DNA of 64,000 nt from Peptoanaerobacter stomatis (GTDB taxonomy: Bacteria > Bacillota > Clostridia > Peptostreptococcales > Filifactoraceae). The notes under the pieces are model-generated. The model was not told the origin of the DNA, searched no databases, and worked only from the letters and a program-made list of their open reading frames with translations. The translations under genes and the position numbers were made by a program. Location of the stretch: contig NZ_JH815225.1 in assembly GCF_000238095.2 (NCBI RefSeq), positions 274,724 through 338,723 of the forward strand, in the 5' to 3' direction. This document shows positions 8,838-19,152 of the stretch, piece after piece; position 1 is the stretch's first letter, and each line of letters begins with the position of its first letter.

Positions 8838-11480
8838 ATGGAATTTATGAAAGCAAATGATATAAGAAAAAAATATCTTGATTTTTTTAAGAGCAAAGAA
8901 CATTATGTAAAAAACAGTTTTTCATTAGTGCCTAAAAATGATAAGAGCCTTTTACTTATAAACGCAGGTATGGCTCCGCTAAAAAATTATTTTTTAGGAA
9001 TTGAAGTACCTCCTTCAAAAAGAATGGCAACTTGCCAAAAATGTGTAAGAACCGGAGATATAGAAAATGTTGGAAGAACAGCAAGACACGCTACTTTTTT
9101 TGAGATGCTCGGAAATTTTTCTTTTGGAGATTATTTTAAAAAAGAGGCAACAAGTTTTGCTTGGGAATTTGTAACAAAAATTCTTAAACTTGATGAAGAT
9201 AAACTTTGGGTTACTGTATACGAAGAAGATGATGAAGCATTTGATATATGGAAAAATAAGGTGGGCGTATCAGAAGAGAGAATAGTAAGACTTGGAAAAG
9301 ACGATAATTTCTGGGAAATAGGAAACGGTCAAGGTCCTTGCGGTCCATGTTCTGAAATCTACATAGACAGAGGAAAAGAATATGGTTGTGATGATCCAAA
9401 TTGTAAACCGGGTTGTGATTGTGACAGATTTTTAGAGTTTTGGAATTTGGTATTTACACAATTTGACAAACAAGTTGATGGTAGCTACAAAAAATTGGAG
9501 CATCCTAACATAGATACAGGTATGGGATTGGAGAGAATGGCTTGTATAATGCAAGGTGTAGACTCTATATTTGATATAGATACTATGAAACAGATAAGAA
9601 CAAAAATATGTGAAATATCAGGTAAAAAATATAATGAAAATGAAAAAACAGATGTATCTATAAGAATAATAACAGACCATTTAAGAGCTATAACATTTAT
9701 GGTGAGTGACGGTATAGTGCCTTCAAATGAGGGAAGAGGATATGTTCTTAGAAGATTGGCAAGAAGAGCGATAAGACATGCCAAATTGATAGGCATAGAT
9801 AAAAAATTTATAAATGATGTTGCAAATGTAGTTATAGATGTATATGCAGACGGATATGAAGATCTTGTAACAAATAAAGATTATATAAATAAAATACTGA
9901 AGATGGAAGAAGAAAAATTCAACGAGACATTAGACACAGGAATAAATATCTTAAACGCATATATTGAAGATGCAGTTAAAAATAATGACAAAAAAATAAA
10001 AGGCGAAGACGCATTCAAATTATATGACACATATGGTTTTCCGTTGGAGCTTACAATAGAAATTGCTGAAGAAAAAAATTGCTCAGTAGATAAAGAAGAA
10101 TTTGAAAATCAAATGCAACAACAGAGGGAAAGAGCAAGAAATGCAAGAGCAAAAGGCACTGATATAGGCTGGAAAGATGAAATATCAAGTTTGGATTTAT
10201 CAGTAAAAAATACAGAATTTGTAGGATATGACAGTCTTGAAATTGAAAATTCTATACAAGATATAATTTTTGAAAAAAAGATAGTAGATGAAGCATTGCA
10301 AGGACAAGAAGTTATATTGATTTTCGACAGAACGCCTTTTTATGCAGAATCAGGTGGACAAGTGGGAGATATTGGACAAATTTCAGGAGAAAATTTCAAA
10401 ATAATTGTAAATGATGTAAAAAAATCTACTAACGGATTATACTTGCACCACTGCACAATAGAAGAAGGAAGAGTAAAAAAATCAGAAAAAGCTGTTTTAA
10501 AAGTTGATAAGGATATAAGATTTGCAACAAGAAGAAATCACACAGCTACACATCTATTGCACAAAGCGTTAAAAATTGTACTTGGAGATCATATACAACA
10601 AGCGGGTTCATTAGTATCAAGTGACAGATTAAGATTTGACTTTAATCATTTTTCAGGTATGAGCAAAGAAGAAATATCTATGGTGGAAAAAATAGTAAAT
10701 GAGCAAATATATAATGCACTTGATGTGAAAACAGAAGTTATGTCTATAGAAGATGCAAAGAATACAGGAGCAATGTCATTGTTTGATGAAAAATATGGTG
10801 ATATGGTAAGAGTTTTAAGTATCGGAGATTTTTCAAAAGAATTTTGTGGTGGTACACATGTAACAAATTCAAATGATATAGGTATGTTTAAAATAACATC
10901 AGAAGGCGGAGTTGCATCAGGAGTAAGAAGAATAGAGGCCATAACAGGATTGAAAGTATATGAGTATCTGCTTGGCGAAGAACGTCTTATAGATACGGTA
11001 TCCAATATAATAAAATCATCTAAAGAAAATATAGAAAAAAGAATAACAGAAGTAGTGGAAGAAAATAAATCATTAGATAAAAAATTAAAACAGATACAAA
11101 ATGAATCTGCCAAAAATACTCTTGATACTCTTATAAAAAATGCCAAGCAAATAAAAGATGTTAAGCTCATAACATATTCATATGAAAATATGCAAGATGA
11201 TGTACTAAGGGATATAATGCAGGAAATAATTGACAAAACTGAAAATACAATAGTGATATTTTCAAATGTTATTACAGAAACAGGTAAATTATCCTTTATA
11301 TGTATGGTTGACAAAGCACTTATACCTAAATACAACGCAGGGAAAATAGTGAAAGAAGTAGCCGTTACAACAGGAGGAAATGGTGGCGGAAAGCCTAATA
11401 TGGCACAAGCCGGAGGAAAAGATATAAGTAAAATCTCTGAAGCTTTTGCAAAAGCAAAAGAATTTATAGAAAATATATAA
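8838..11480 (+). CDS. alaS: alanyl-tRNA synthetase
   Basis: An 880-residue protein of standard AlaRS length that attaches alanine to tRNA-Ala. The class II catalytic core is at the N-terminus (MKANDIRKKYLDFFKSKEH, then motif 2 around RTGDIENVGRTARHATFFEM). The editing domain carries the zinc-binding RNHTATHLLHKAL and FCGGTHV motifs (about residues 570-670). The C-terminus is the DHHA1-type C-Ala domain ending GGNGGGKPNMAQAGG. A four-cysteine cluster near residue 190 (CDDPNCKPGCDC) is common in clostridial AlaRS. I chose the ATG nine bases after GAAAGGGA rather than an in-frame TTG at 8829. Expression is under the upstream T-box. A strong terminator follows. Confidence 0.97.
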   Translation: MEFMKANDIRKKYLDFFKSKEHYVKNSFSLVPKNDKSLLLINAGMAPLKNYFLGIEVPPSKRMATCQKCVRTGDIENVGRTARHATFFEMLGNFSFGDYFKKEATSFAWEFVTKILKLDEDKLWVTVYEEDDEAFDIWKNKVGVSEERIVRLGKDDNFWEIGNGQGPCGPCSEIYIDRGKEYGCDDPNCKPGCDCDRFLEFWNLVFTQFDKQVDGSYKKLEHPNIDTGMGLERMACIMQGVDSIFDIDTMKQIRTKICEISGKKYNENEKTDVSIRIITDHLRAITFMVSDGIVPSNEGRGYVLRRLARRAIRHAKLIGIDKKFINDVANVVIDVYADGYEDLVTNKDYINKILKMEEEKFNETLDTGINILNAYIEDAVKNNDKKIKGEDAFKLYDTYGFPLELTIEIAEEKNCSVDKEEFENQMQQQRERARNARAKGTDIGWKDEISSLDLSVKNTEFVGYDSLEIENSIQDIIFEKKIVDEALQGQEVILIFDRTPFYAESGGQVGDIGQISGENFKIIVNDVKKSTNGLYLHHCTIEEGRVKKSEKAVLKVDKDIRFATRRNHTATHLLHKALKIVLGDHIQQAGSLVSSDRLRFDFNHFSGMSKEEISMVEKIVNEQIYNALDVKTEVMSIEDAKNTGAMSLFDEKYGDMVRVLSIGDFSKEFCGGTHVTNSNDIGMFKITSEGGVASGVRRIEAITGLKVYEYLLGEERLIDTVSNIIKSSKENIEKRITEVVEENKSLDKKLKQIQNESAKNTLDTLIKNAKQIKDVKLITYSYENMQDDVLRDIMQEIIDKTENTIVIFSNVITETGKLSFICMVDKALIPKYNAGKIVKEVAVTTGGNGGGKPNMAQAGGKDISKISEAFAKAKEFIENI

Positions 11481-11518
11481 TTTTTTATAAAATTTAAAAA
11501 TTGAATAAATGTTTTGAT

Positions 11519-11564
11519 AATTTAAACTATTATTTATTTTTTACAAATAATAGTTTAAATTTTT
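11519..11564 (+). terminator. rho-independent terminator after alaS
   Basis: A long perfect AT stem (ATTTAAACTATTATTT with its complement, 16 bp) followed by a T run. Being symmetrical it could terminate from both sides. Confidence 0.75.
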
Positions 11565-11606
11565 GACTGTTTTATGTTATAATCTTATGGAAAGGATTTG
11601 ATTACT

Positions 11607-12374
11607 TTGGAACATTATTCAAGAGATAGAGTATTACTTAGAATTTTGAACACCGTGTTTTTTGCGGTTTTATTATTTATAAATATAAGATTATCTTTTT
11701 TTTCAGGAGATAAATCATTTGTAAATTATGCTGATATAAAATATTTTATGTCACCATATAAATTTTTGTATATATTGAACTTTATATCACTTGTATATAT
11801 GTCTGTATTTGTAATAATTCAACTGGATTCTTCCAGTCATGGCATTAAGAAAAAAGTAGTTGAAAATTATAGTTTTTTCTTAATGTTAACATTTATTTTT
11901 ATGGGCATGCATTTATATTTTTTGATTCAAAAAAGATATAGTCTTGCATTTTTAAATATCATTATAGCCAATGCTTTGACAGTAATACTATATATAAAAT
12001 CTCAAAATATGAAAAGATATATGTATAATGATGAAGTACGAGTATTTGTATATCCGTTTTCTGTTTTTTTCGCTTGGAATGCAATAATGCTTTTTATGAC
12101 ATTTAATATTATGTTTAAATCGTCTTTGGTTATTGGTAGTACTATATCTATAATATTTGCCTTCGTACAACTTTTCATTATAGTTGCAATAAGCATATGT
12201 GCATTATGCTTTTTTAGAGACACTATTTTCATAGTTATACAGCTTTTATATTTATTAACAGTAGCTGTAAATACAGGTTTGAATGATTATTTTATGCCTG
12301 TGGGATATTTATGCTTTTTATCAATAATACTTGTATTCGTATTTTTGTACAGGAGTAAAAAAAGAAAAAAATAA
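11607..12374 (+). CDS. multi-pass membrane protein of unknown function
   Basis: About 255 residues with roughly seven hydrophobic segments, starting with LRILNTVFFAVLLFINI near the N-terminus and ending in a short basic tail (RSKKRKK). Charged residues are few and clustered between helices. I recognise no family. AAAGGA at 11591-11596 favours the TTG at 11607 (ten-base spacing) over the TTG at 11598. It lies alone between the alaS terminator and gltX, in the same direction as gltX, with a 54-base gap before it. Confidence 0.65.
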   Translation: MEHYSRDRVLLRILNTVFFAVLLFINIRLSFFSGDKSFVNYADIKYFMSPYKFLYILNFISLVYMSVFVIIQLDSSSHGIKKKVVENYSFFLMLTFIFMGMHLYFLIQKRYSLAFLNIIIANALTVILYIKSQNMKRYMYNDEVRVFVYPFSVFFAWNAIMLFMTFNIMFKSSLVIGSTISIIFAFVQLFIIVAISICALCFFRDTIFIVIQLLYLLTVAVNTGLNDYFMPVGYLCFLSIILVFVFLYRSKKRKK

Positions 12375-12428
12375 GTAAAGAATTTATCGAATAAATATAT
12401 TAATTGAAAAAATATACAGGAGGTTTTT

Positions 12429-13907
12429 ATGTCAGTTAGAGTAAGATTTGCACCTTCTCCTACCGGATTTGTTCATATCGGAAGTTTGAGGACAGCATTA
12501 TACAATTATCTTTATGCAAAGAAGAACAATGGGGTTTATTTATTAAGAGTGGAAGATACAGATAGAACAAGACTTGTAGATGGTGCGATAGAGTCTATGC
12601 TAACTTCTCTTAAATGGGCCAATATAAGCTCTGATGAAGGTGTATGTATATCTGATAAAAATGAAATAACACAATTAGGAGAAGACGGACCTTATATACA
12701 ATCAGAAAGACTTGATATCTATAAAAAATATATAGACATCTTAGTTGAAAAAGGCCATGCTTATTATTGCTTTTGTTCAAAAGAAAGACTTGAAAGTTTA
12801 AGAGAAGAGCAAAAACAAAGAGGTGAAGATACTAAATATGACGGACATTGTAAATCTTTATCTAAAGAAGAGATACAAAGAAGAATTGCAAACGGAGAAG
12901 AATATGTAATAAGATTAAAAATGCCTAAAAATGTAGATATAGCGTTTGATGATGTCGTTAGAGGCAGAGTTGTTATAAATTCGGATACAGTTGATGATCA
13001 GGTGCTTATGAAATCAGATGGTTTCCCTACATATCATTTTGCGGTTGTAGTAGATGATCATCTTATGAAAGTTACGCATATAATAAGAGGAGAAGAGTGG
13101 CTTACTTCAACACCTAAGCACGTCATGATGTATGAAATGTTCGGTTGGGAAAAACCTACTTTTGTTCATCTTCCAAATATATTGAATGCTGATAAGAAAA
13201 AATTGTCAAAAAGACAAGGCGATGTGGCAGTAGAAGATTTCAGAAAAAAAGGCTATTTACCTGAAGGTCTTATAAATTATATAGCACTGCTCGGCTGGTC
13301 TCCTGAAGAAAATAAAGAGATATTCTCTCTTGAAGAACTCGTTGAAAACTTTTCATTAGAGAGAGTTTCAAGTAGTGGCGGTGTATTTGATGTTGCTAAA
13401 TTGAATTGGGTAAATGCACATTATATAAAAGAATATCCGATAGAAAAACTTGTAGAATTGTCAATACCTTTTGTTGAAGAGTCAGGATTGATGACAAAAG
13501 AGGATATTAAAAATAATTCTAAATGGCTGTATTTAGCAATGGATACAATAAGAGACAGACTCAGCTATTTAAAACAATTTCCGGATGAAATAAAGACTTT
13601 CTTATTAGATAATATAGAAAATGTTGAAGATGAAGCTATTCAATTCATGAAATTGGAACATATGAAAACACTTTATGAAATTGTAAAATTAGAAATAGAA
13701 AATACAGATATTATAAATGCGGAATTTGTAGACAATCTATTTGCGAAATTGAAAGAACAGAAAATAAAAGGTAAAAATCTGTTCATGGGACTTAGGGTTG
13801 TAATAACAGGACAAACACATGGACCTGATATCCATAAGTCAATGGAATTAATGGGTAAACAAAGACTGCTTAAACGTCTTGAACAGACAAAACAATATAT
13901 ATTTTAG
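12429..13907 (+). CDS. gltX: glutamyl-tRNA synthetase
   Basis: A 492-residue class I synthetase that charges tRNA-Glu (and possibly tRNA-Gln if it is non-discriminating). The HIGH signature is [19 protein letters not shown] near the N-terminus. A Cys-rich patch ([10 protein letters not shown], about residues 113-122) leads to the connective domain, and the KMSKS equivalent is KKLSKRQGD (about 257-265). The C-terminal helical anticodon-binding domain ends with the usual [27 protein letters not shown] precedes the ATG. No T-box is visible upstream. Length and motifs are normal. Confidence 0.97.
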   Translation: MSVRVRFAPSPTGFVHIGSLRTALYNYLYAKKNNGVYLLRVEDTDRTRLVDGAIESMLTSLKWANISSDEGVCISDKNEITQLGEDGPYIQSERLDIYKKYIDILVEKGHAYYCFCSKERLESLREEQKQRGEDTKYDGHCKSLSKEEIQRRIANGEEYVIRLKMPKNVDIAFDDVVRGRVVINSDTVDDQVLMKSDGFPTYHFAVVVDDHLMKVTHIIRGEEWLTSTPKHVMMYEMFGWEKPTFVHLPNILNADKKKLSKRQGDVAVEDFRKKGYLPEGLINYIALLGWSPEENKEIFSLEELVENFSLERVSSSGGVFDVAKLNWVNAHYIKEYPIEKLVELSIPFVEESGLMTKEDIKNNSKWLYLAMDTIRDRLSYLKQFPDEIKTFLLDNIENVEDEAIQFMKLEHMKTLYEIVKLEIENTDIINAEFVDNLFAKLKEQKIKGKNLFMGLRVVITGQTHGPDIHKSMELMGKQRLLKRLEQTKQYIF

Positions 13908-13917
13908 CATATATATG

Positions 13918-13954
13918 GTGTATCTGAAAGGTATAATGCTCTTTTAGATACACC
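13918..13954 (+). terminator. hairpin after gltX
   Basis: Inverted repeat GGTGTATCT/AGATACACC with a 19-base loop, ten bases after the gltX stop. A T run is lacking, so it may be a weak terminator or a 3' stabilising hairpin. Confidence 0.5.
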
Positions 13955-14083
13955 ATAGTATTACCGGCAAGTAATACTAATATTCGTTTAATTGATATAT
14001 AAAATTTATATGATTTTTTTACTTTGAGTATATAATAATTTTACTTAGTATAAAAATAAACTTATAATTATTTGGAGAAAAGA

Positions 14084-14860
14084 ATGCTTTTAGTATGTGA
14101 TGTAGGCAATACAAATCTTGTTTTCGGGCTTTATGAAGGAAGAACTTTAAAACATAGTTTCAGACTTGGTACAGATCCGACTATGACATCTGATGAGTAT
14201 GGAGTATTTGTAAAAATGCTCATAGAGGAAGAAGGTTATAAATTTTCAGACATAGATGATGTTATAATATCATCAGTGGTACCAGAGGTAATGCACTCAT
14301 TAGACAATTTTGCTTTTAAGTTTTGTAAGAAAAAACCGTATATAGTAGGACCGGGAATAAAAACGGGAATAAATATTAAATATACAAATCCTTCACAAGT
14401 AGGCGCAGATAGAATAGTGAATGCAACAGCCGGATATGAAAAATATAAATCAAATCTAATATTGATAGATTTTGGTACGGCAACTACATTTTGCAGTGTT
14501 TCTAAAGATGGAGATTATTTGGGAGGACTTATAACTCCCGGAATAAAAATATCAGCAGATGCATTGTTTTTAAATGCCTCAAAATTGCCAAAAGTAGAAA
14601 TAAAAAAACCGGAGAATGTAGTTGCAAAAAACACTGTAAGTGCAATACAAAGCGGTATATATTATGGCTACTTAGGACTTGTAGATAAAATAGTATCTCA
14701 AATGTTATTAGAACTCGGTTGGAAAGAAGGAGAATACAATATAATAGCGACAGGAGGACTTTCACAGCTTATTGTAAATGAATCGATTCATGAAATAGAA
14801 GTGAATAAAACCCTTACATTAGAAGGCTTAAGAATAATATATGAAAAAAATAAACAATAA
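14084..14860 (+). CDS. coaX: type III pantothenate kinase
   Basis: A 258-residue protein that phosphorylates pantothenate in the first step of coenzyme A synthesis. It shows the type III (ASKHA-fold) motifs: [16 protein letters not shown] at the N-terminus, GPGIKTGI and GADRIVNA in the middle, and [10 protein letters not shown] for phosphate binding, with GGLITPGI following. Length is standard. GGAG six bases before the ATG at 14084 supports this start over an in-frame TTG at 14072 that overlaps the binding site. It overlaps dusB by 20 bases, so the two are co-transcribed, an arrangement frequent in low-GC Gram-positives. Confidence 0.95.
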   Translation: MLLVCDVGNTNLVFGLYEGRTLKHSFRLGTDPTMTSDEYGVFVKMLIEEEGYKFSDIDDVIISSVVPEVMHSLDNFAFKFCKKKPYIVGPGIKTGINIKYTNPSQVGADRIVNATAGYEKYKSNLILIDFGTATTFCSVSKDGDYLGGLITPGIKISADALFLNASKLPKVEIKKPENVVAKNTVSAIQSGIYYGYLGLVDKIVSQMLLELGWKEGEYNIIATGGLSQLIVNESIHEIEVNKTLTLEGLRIIYEKNKQ

Positions 14861-15836
14861 TTTAAAAATAGGCGATAAACTGTATGAAGGTGTTATTGCA
14901 ATACCGGCTCCTATGGCGGGTTATACGGATTTACCGTTTAGAACTATATGTGAAGAATTCGGTGCTAAACTGACTTTTACTGAAATGGTAAATGCTAAAG
15001 CATTGTGTTATGAAGATGAAAAGACATTTTCCATGTTGAACGTAAAAGGTCAAAAATATGATATAGCAGTTCAAATATTCGGTAGCGAAGTAGAATATAT
15101 GACTGGAGCTGTTAAAATAATAAATCAGCTCGGTATATTTTCACACATAGATATAAATATGGGGTGTCCTGCACCTAAAATAGTAAAAAACGGTGATGGC
15201 AGTGCACTTATGAAAACTCCTGAGCTTGCAGCTGAAATAGTGAAAAATGCAAAAAAAGTATCAAAATTGCCTATAACTGTAAAAATAAGAAAAGGTGTAA
15301 ATGAAAAATCTGTAAATGCGTTGGAATTTGCAAAATTAATGCAAGATAGCGGTGCAGATGCGATAACAATACATGGAAGAACAGCCAATCAGTATTACAG
15401 TGGCACAGCGGATTGGGATATAATAAAAGAGATAAAAGAAAATTTGAGTATACCTGTAATAGGAAACGGAGATGTAAAGTCACCGGAAGATGTTCAAAAA
15501 ATCATTGAATGTACAAATTGTGATGCTGTTTTAATAGGTAGAGGCTCACAAGGAAATCCGTTTATATTTTCTCAGATAAATGACTTCTTTAAAAATGGTG
15601 TTTATGATGAAATAGATGATTATATAAGAATAGTTACAGCATTGAAGCATTATAAAAAAGCCATAGATATTTTTGGAGAAAGTACAGCAGTTAGAGAAAT
15701 GAGGAAACAACTCAACTGTTATTTAAAGGGAATAAAAAACTCATGTTCTATAAAAAATGCTATAAACACAGAACTGTCATATAAAAAAGTTATAGAGGCA
15801 CTTTCTGATTTTTCCAAAAGCTTGACATTAAATTAG
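14841..15836 (+). CDS. dusB: tRNA-dihydrouridine synthase (DusB family)
   Basis: A 331-residue FMN enzyme that reduces uridines in the tRNA D-loop. Visible motifs are [15 protein letters not shown] (FMN contact), [20 protein letters not shown] with the catalytic Cys, [22 protein letters not shown] and [12 protein letters not shown], in the normal TIM-barrel order. The start overlaps the end of coaX by 20 bases. The last codons contain a near-consensus -35 box for the following greA-lysS transcription unit. Length and motifs are ordinary. Confidence 0.95.
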   Translation: MKKINNNLKIGDKLYEGVIAIPAPMAGYTDLPFRTICEEFGAKLTFTEMVNAKALCYEDEKTFSMLNVKGQKYDIAVQIFGSEVEYMTGAVKIINQLGIFSHIDINMGCPAPKIVKNGDGSALMKTPELAAEIVKNAKKVSKLPITVKIRKGVNEKSVNALEFAKLMQDSGADAITIHGRTANQYYSGTADWDIIKEIKENLSIPVIGNGDVKSPEDVQKIIECTNCDAVLIGRGSQGNPFIFSQINDFFKNGVYDEIDDYIRIVTALKHYKKAIDIFGESTAVREMRKQLNCYLKGIKNSCSIKNAINTELSYKKVIEALSDFSKSLTLN

Positions 15837-15850
15837 CAATGGTATATAAT
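15822..15850 (+). promoter_or_regulatory. promoter for greA-lysS
   Basis: TTGACA (15822-15827), a 17-base spacer and TATAAT (15845-15850), matching the sigma-A consensus exactly. The -35 box lies inside the end of dusB. It predicts a leader of about 185 nt before greA, in which I see only a small palindrome around an ACACAAAT/ATTTGTGT pair. Confidence 0.85.
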
Positions 15851-16042
15851 TCTTACTTAAAGCTTATCATTCAGTTATTATTTCAAAATATTTTTATATA
15901 AATGAGTCAATATTAAGCCTAATATCATTTATAAAAAACAAATAATACTGATATACTTACACAAATATATATTAAATTTGTGTATAAACTTTTAAAAGCA
16001 ATTAGCTATAACTTAATATTGAAAAAAGGAGAGCTGCAATTA

Positions 16043-16537
16043 ATGTCTACACCAAACGAAAATTATATAATACTTACAAAAGAGGGATACGAGAATATAG
16101 AAAAAGAACTTGAAGAATTAAAATCAGTCAGAAGAAAAGAAGTTTCAGATAAACTTAAAGTAGCACGCTCTTTTGGAGATTTATCAGAAAATGCAGAATA
16201 TGACGAAGCTAAAAACGAACAGGCACAATTAGAAGAAAGAATAACAAAACTTGAAAACATACTTAGAAAAGCCGAGATAATATCAGAGTCCGATATGAAG
16301 ATGAATGTTGTAAATGTCGGATCTACTGTTAAATTTTCTATAAAATATCCTGATGGAGAAGTAGAAGAAGAAGAGTATACGATAGTAGGTAGTGCAGAGG
16401 CGAATCCTTCAGAAGGTAAAATATCAAATGAGTCTCCAATAGGAAAAAGTCTTTTAGGCACAAAAAAAGGACAAAAAGTAGATGTACAAGTGCCTGATGG
16501 AATAGCAAAACTAAAAATTTTGTCAATAGCATATTAA
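16043..16537 (+). CDS. greA: transcription elongation factor GreA
   Basis: A 164-residue GreA. The N-terminal half is the antiparallel coiled coil that enters the RNA polymerase secondary channel ([28 protein letters not shown], with the acidic tip [18 protein letters not shown]). The C-terminal half is the FKBP-like domain ending with [20 protein letters not shown]. It rescues backtracked polymerase by stimulating transcript cleavage. The start is the ATG at 16043, preceded by AAAGGAG; an upstream extension in the same frame has no support. lysS follows 35 bases downstream, the usual low-GC Gram-positive order. Confidence 0.96.
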   Translation: MSTPNENYIILTKEGYENIEKELEELKSVRRKEVSDKLKVARSFGDLSENAEYDEAKNEQAQLEERITKLENILRKAEIISESDMKMNVVNVGSTVKFSIKYPDGEVEEEEYTIVGSAEANPSEGKISNESPIGKSLLGTKKGQKVDVQVPDGIAKLKILSIAY

Positions 16538-16572
16538 AATAGAGCATAAATTTATCCAAATTAGGAGGAGTA

Positions 16573-18501
16573 ATGGAAGGCGAACAAATAATCCTTAATG
16601 ATATAGAGAGATTAAAATATGAAAAATTATTAAAATTACAAGAAAATGGCAAAGATCCATTTAAAATAGAAAAATTTGATCAAACACATCATTCTAAAGA
16701 GATAAAAGATAATTTTGAAGACTTTGACGGAAAAGAAGTATCAGTAGCAGGAAGAATGATGAGTTTTAGAAGTTTCGGTAAAGCAACTTTTATTGATATA
16801 CAAGACAAAGACGGAAGAATTCAAAGTTATGTAAGAAAAGATCAGCTTGGAGAAGAGCTTTATAAAGAATTTAAAGAATTTGACATCGGAGATATAGTAG
16901 GTGTTACCGGAATAGTATTTAAGACACAAAAAGATGAGATATCTATAAAAGCGTCAAGCATACAATTATTGTCAAAATCTCTTAGAATATTACCGGAAAA
17001 ATATCACGGTCTTAAAGACATGGATCTTAGATATAGACAAAGATATGTTGATTTAATTGTAAATCCTGAAGTAAAAGAGGCTTTCCTAACAAGAAACAAG
17101 GCTATAAAAGCTCTTAGAGATTTCTTGGAGCAAAGAGAGTTTATAGAAGTGGAAACACCTATACTTAACACTATTGCCGGAGGAGCTGCCGCAAGACCGT
17201 TTATAACTCATCACAACACTCTTGATATAGATATGTATTTAAGAATAGCAAATGAATTATATCTTAAGAGATTGATAGTAGGCGGATTTGAAAAAGTATA
17301 TGAAATGGGTAGAATGTTTAGAAATGAAGGAATGGATATGAAACACAACCCTGAGTATACAGCTATGGAACTATATCAGGCATATGCAGACTATGAAGAT
17401 ATAATGAAACTTACAGAAGAAGCTGTTGCATATATGGCTGAAGCCGCAACAGGTTCAACGCTTATAGAATATCAAGGCAAACAAATAGACTTAAAACCGC
17501 CTTGGAGAAGATTATCTATGACAGATGCAATAAAACAATATGCTAATATAGATTTTGACACTATAAAAACAGATGAAGAAGCGGTTGAATTGGCAAAAGA
17601 ACATGCTGTAGAAATAATACCTGAAATGACAAGAGGTCATGTAATATCAGCTATATTTGAAAAATATTGTGAAGAAAAATTGATAGAACCTACATTTATA
17701 ACACATCATCCTGTAGAAATATCACCACTTTCAAAAAGAAATCCTGATGATCCGAGAATAACAAACAGATTTGAGGCATTTGTAAATACTTGGGAAATAG
17801 CAAACGCATTTTCAGAATTGAATGATCCTATAGACCAAAGAGCAAGATTTATGGCTCAATTAAGACAAAGAGAGCTTGGGGATGAAGAAGCTCAAATGCT
17901 TGATGAAGATTTTCTGAATGCAATAGAAGTAGGTATGCCACCTACAGGTGGACTTGGAATTGGAATAGATAGAGTAATAATGTTACTTACAAATTCAGCA
18001 AGTATAAGAGACGTAATCTTATTCCCTACAATGAAGCCAATGGCTAAAAAAATGGCTGAAAATCAAGATTTATCATCTCAAGATGACAAATCTTGCAATG
18101 AATCTATTACAGATTTGAAGAAAATAGATTTGTCTAAAGTGAAAGTAGAGCCTTTATTTGAAGATATGGTAGATTTTGAAAAATTTTCTGAGTCAGATTT
18201 TAGAGTAGTTAAGGTTAAGAATTGCGAAGAAGTTACTAAGTCAAATAAATTATTAAAATTCACATTAGATGATGGAACAGAAAAGGATAGAATAATTTTA
18301 TCAGGTATAAAAAATTACTATAGTGCTGAAGAATTAATAGGTAAAACTTTGCTTGCGATAACTAATTTACCGGAAAGAAAAATTATGGGTGAACCGTCAC
18401 AAGGAATGCTTTTATCTGCTATATATGAATATAATGGTGAAGAAGCGTTAAATCTCATTATGTTGGATGGAAATATACCTGCTGGAGCAAAAATATATTA
18501 A
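16573..18501 (+). CDS. lysS: lysyl-tRNA synthetase (class II) with C-terminal tRNA-binding domain
   Basis: A 642-residue protein that charges tRNA-Lys. Residues 1-485 are a normal class II LysRS: OB-fold anticodon-binding domain ([21 protein letters not shown]), motif 2 around [16 protein letters not shown] and motif 3 [15 protein letters not shown], ending with the conserved FPTMKPM. About 150 extra residues follow: an acidic linker, then a tRNA_bind (MetRS C-terminal/EMAP-II-like) domain with [37 protein letters not shown] and [12 protein letters not shown]. This domain usually raises tRNA affinity in MetRS or Trbp111; on LysRS it is uncommon. AGGAGG precedes the ATG. From 18026 on, the sequence is duplicated at 51036, so the 3' end may be supplied by the island. 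Confidence 0.95.
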   Translation: MEGEQIILNDIERLKYEKLLKLQENGKDPFKIEKFDQTHHSKEIKDNFEDFDGKEVSVAGRMMSFRSFGKATFIDIQDKDGRIQSYVRKDQLGEELYKEFKEFDIGDIVGVTGIVFKTQKDEISIKASSIQLLSKSLRILPEKYHGLKDMDLRYRQRYVDLIVNPEVKEAFLTRNKAIKALRDFLEQREFIEVETPILNTIAGGAAARPFITHHNTLDIDMYLRIANELYLKRLIVGGFEKVYEMGRMFRNEGMDMKHNPEYTAMELYQAYADYEDIMKLTEEAVAYMAEAATGSTLIEYQGKQIDLKPPWRRLSMTDAIKQYANIDFDTIKTDEEAVELAKEHAVEIIPEMTRGHVISAIFEKYCEEKLIEPTFITHHPVEISPLSKRNPDDPRITNRFEAFVNTWEIANAFSELNDPIDQRARFMAQLRQRELGDEEAQMLDEDFLNAIEVGMPPTGGLGIGIDRVIMLLTNSASIRDVILFPTMKPMAKKMAENQDLSSQDDKSCNESITDLKKIDLSKVKVEPLFEDMVDFEKFSESDFRVVKVKNCEEVTKSNKLLKFTLDDGTEKDRIILSGIKNYYSAEELIGKTLLAITNLPERKIMGEPSQGMLLSAIYEYNGEEALNLIMLDGNIPAGAKIY

Positions 18502-18812
18502 AATAAGAATTTATTATAAAAAACTGATGTTGAATTTAATAATTTGACTTCAGTTTTTTATGTTTTAGTATTATTATATTTTCAATTATAAATACTGTGT
18601 AAGTCTAATGTTCAATCTAAAAATTACTTAATAAATAAGCTGAAAATAAACTGATAAAGTTAGAAGTTAAGGAGGTGATTTTATTGAATCCTTTAGTTGT
18701 ATATTATTCATATTCAGGAATAACAAGAAAATTAGCAGAAGATATTGCATTGATTACAGATGGAGATTTGAGAGAACTTAAACCACAAAAGCCTTATTCC
18801 TTTTCATATAAT
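18026..18812. repeat. long direct repeat, left copy (lysS 3' end to flavodoxin start); putative attL side
   Basis: This 787 bp segment recurs at 51036-51926, where a 114 bp MITE is inserted. Homology begins at CTACAATGAAGCC in the lysS FPTMKPM codons and ends at TTCATATAAT in the flavodoxin gene. In the lysS part I count 11 mismatches in about 476 bp. The two copies bracket the whole accessory island, consistent with integration of an element that carried its own lysS 3' end. Confidence 0.85.
18520..18559 (+). terminator. terminator after lysS
   Basis: AAACTGA pairing with TCAGTTT, then a T run. The same structure is present in the right duplicate at 51531-51570. Confidence 0.65.
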
Positions 18813-18869
18813 CCCGACTTTATCACTTTTAAGACAGTACAATCACCTTATAAAGATTCAATACACTAG
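18684..18869 (+). pseudogene. truncated flavodoxin gene (left duplicate)
   Basis: A TTG start behind AAGGAGG gives NPLVVYYSYSGITRKLAED, identical to the start of the intact flavodoxin at 51798. After about 43 shared residues (at 18812) the frame leaves the flavodoxin sequence and stops at 18869. The second half of the protein, including the GSPNWLKTFAPP region, is missing. It cannot bind FMN as a complete flavodoxin and marks the inner edge of the left duplication. Confidence 0.8.
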
Positions 18870-18890
18870 CTTTAAAGGTGATTGTTTTTA
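18840..18890. terminator. rho-independent terminator at the left island edge
   Basis: CAATCACCTT pairs with AAGGTGATTG across a loop of about 25 bases, followed by TTTTT. It lies at the end of the truncated flavodoxin frame and just after the stop of the minus-strand remnant, so it may serve either strand. Confidence 0.65.
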
Positions 18891-18892
18891 GT

Positions 18893-19085
18893 TATTTTTT
18901 GTTGTATACGAATCCTTTTGCATAATTTTTTAACTCTTCATACTTTACTATTCCTTTTTCCCACTCTATTCCTAATACTTCATTTAATTTTTTCATTTCT
19001 TCATTTTCTTGAAGTTTGTAGTAATCATCTTTTAGTTTACTTGCTTTTGCACTGTTTAAGCCATTTATTATTTTATGACTACTTA
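18893..19085 (-). pseudogene. C-terminal remnant of an unidentified protein, cut by the IS630 element
   Basis: On the minus strand an open frame of 64 codons runs from the IS630 left end (19085) to a TAA whose complement is at 18893-18895. It reads ISSHKIINGLNSAKASKLKD, then YYKLQENEEMKKLNEVLG and ends GFVYNKK. It has no start codon of its own near the IS border, so it looks like the C-terminus of a larger gene removed or separated by the insertion. The charged, helical composition is phage-like, but I cannot assign a family. Confidence 0.45.
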
Positions 19086-19152
19086 TACTAAAATCTAATA
19101 GAACTATGGATATATTTCATAAAATATGATATACTAATATAGGGTGAAAAAA

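Noticed and set aside
10646-11335. Long minus-strand open frame inside alaS
   Set aside because: Shadow frame of a strongly conserved gene, Ser/Ile-rich product, no start signals.
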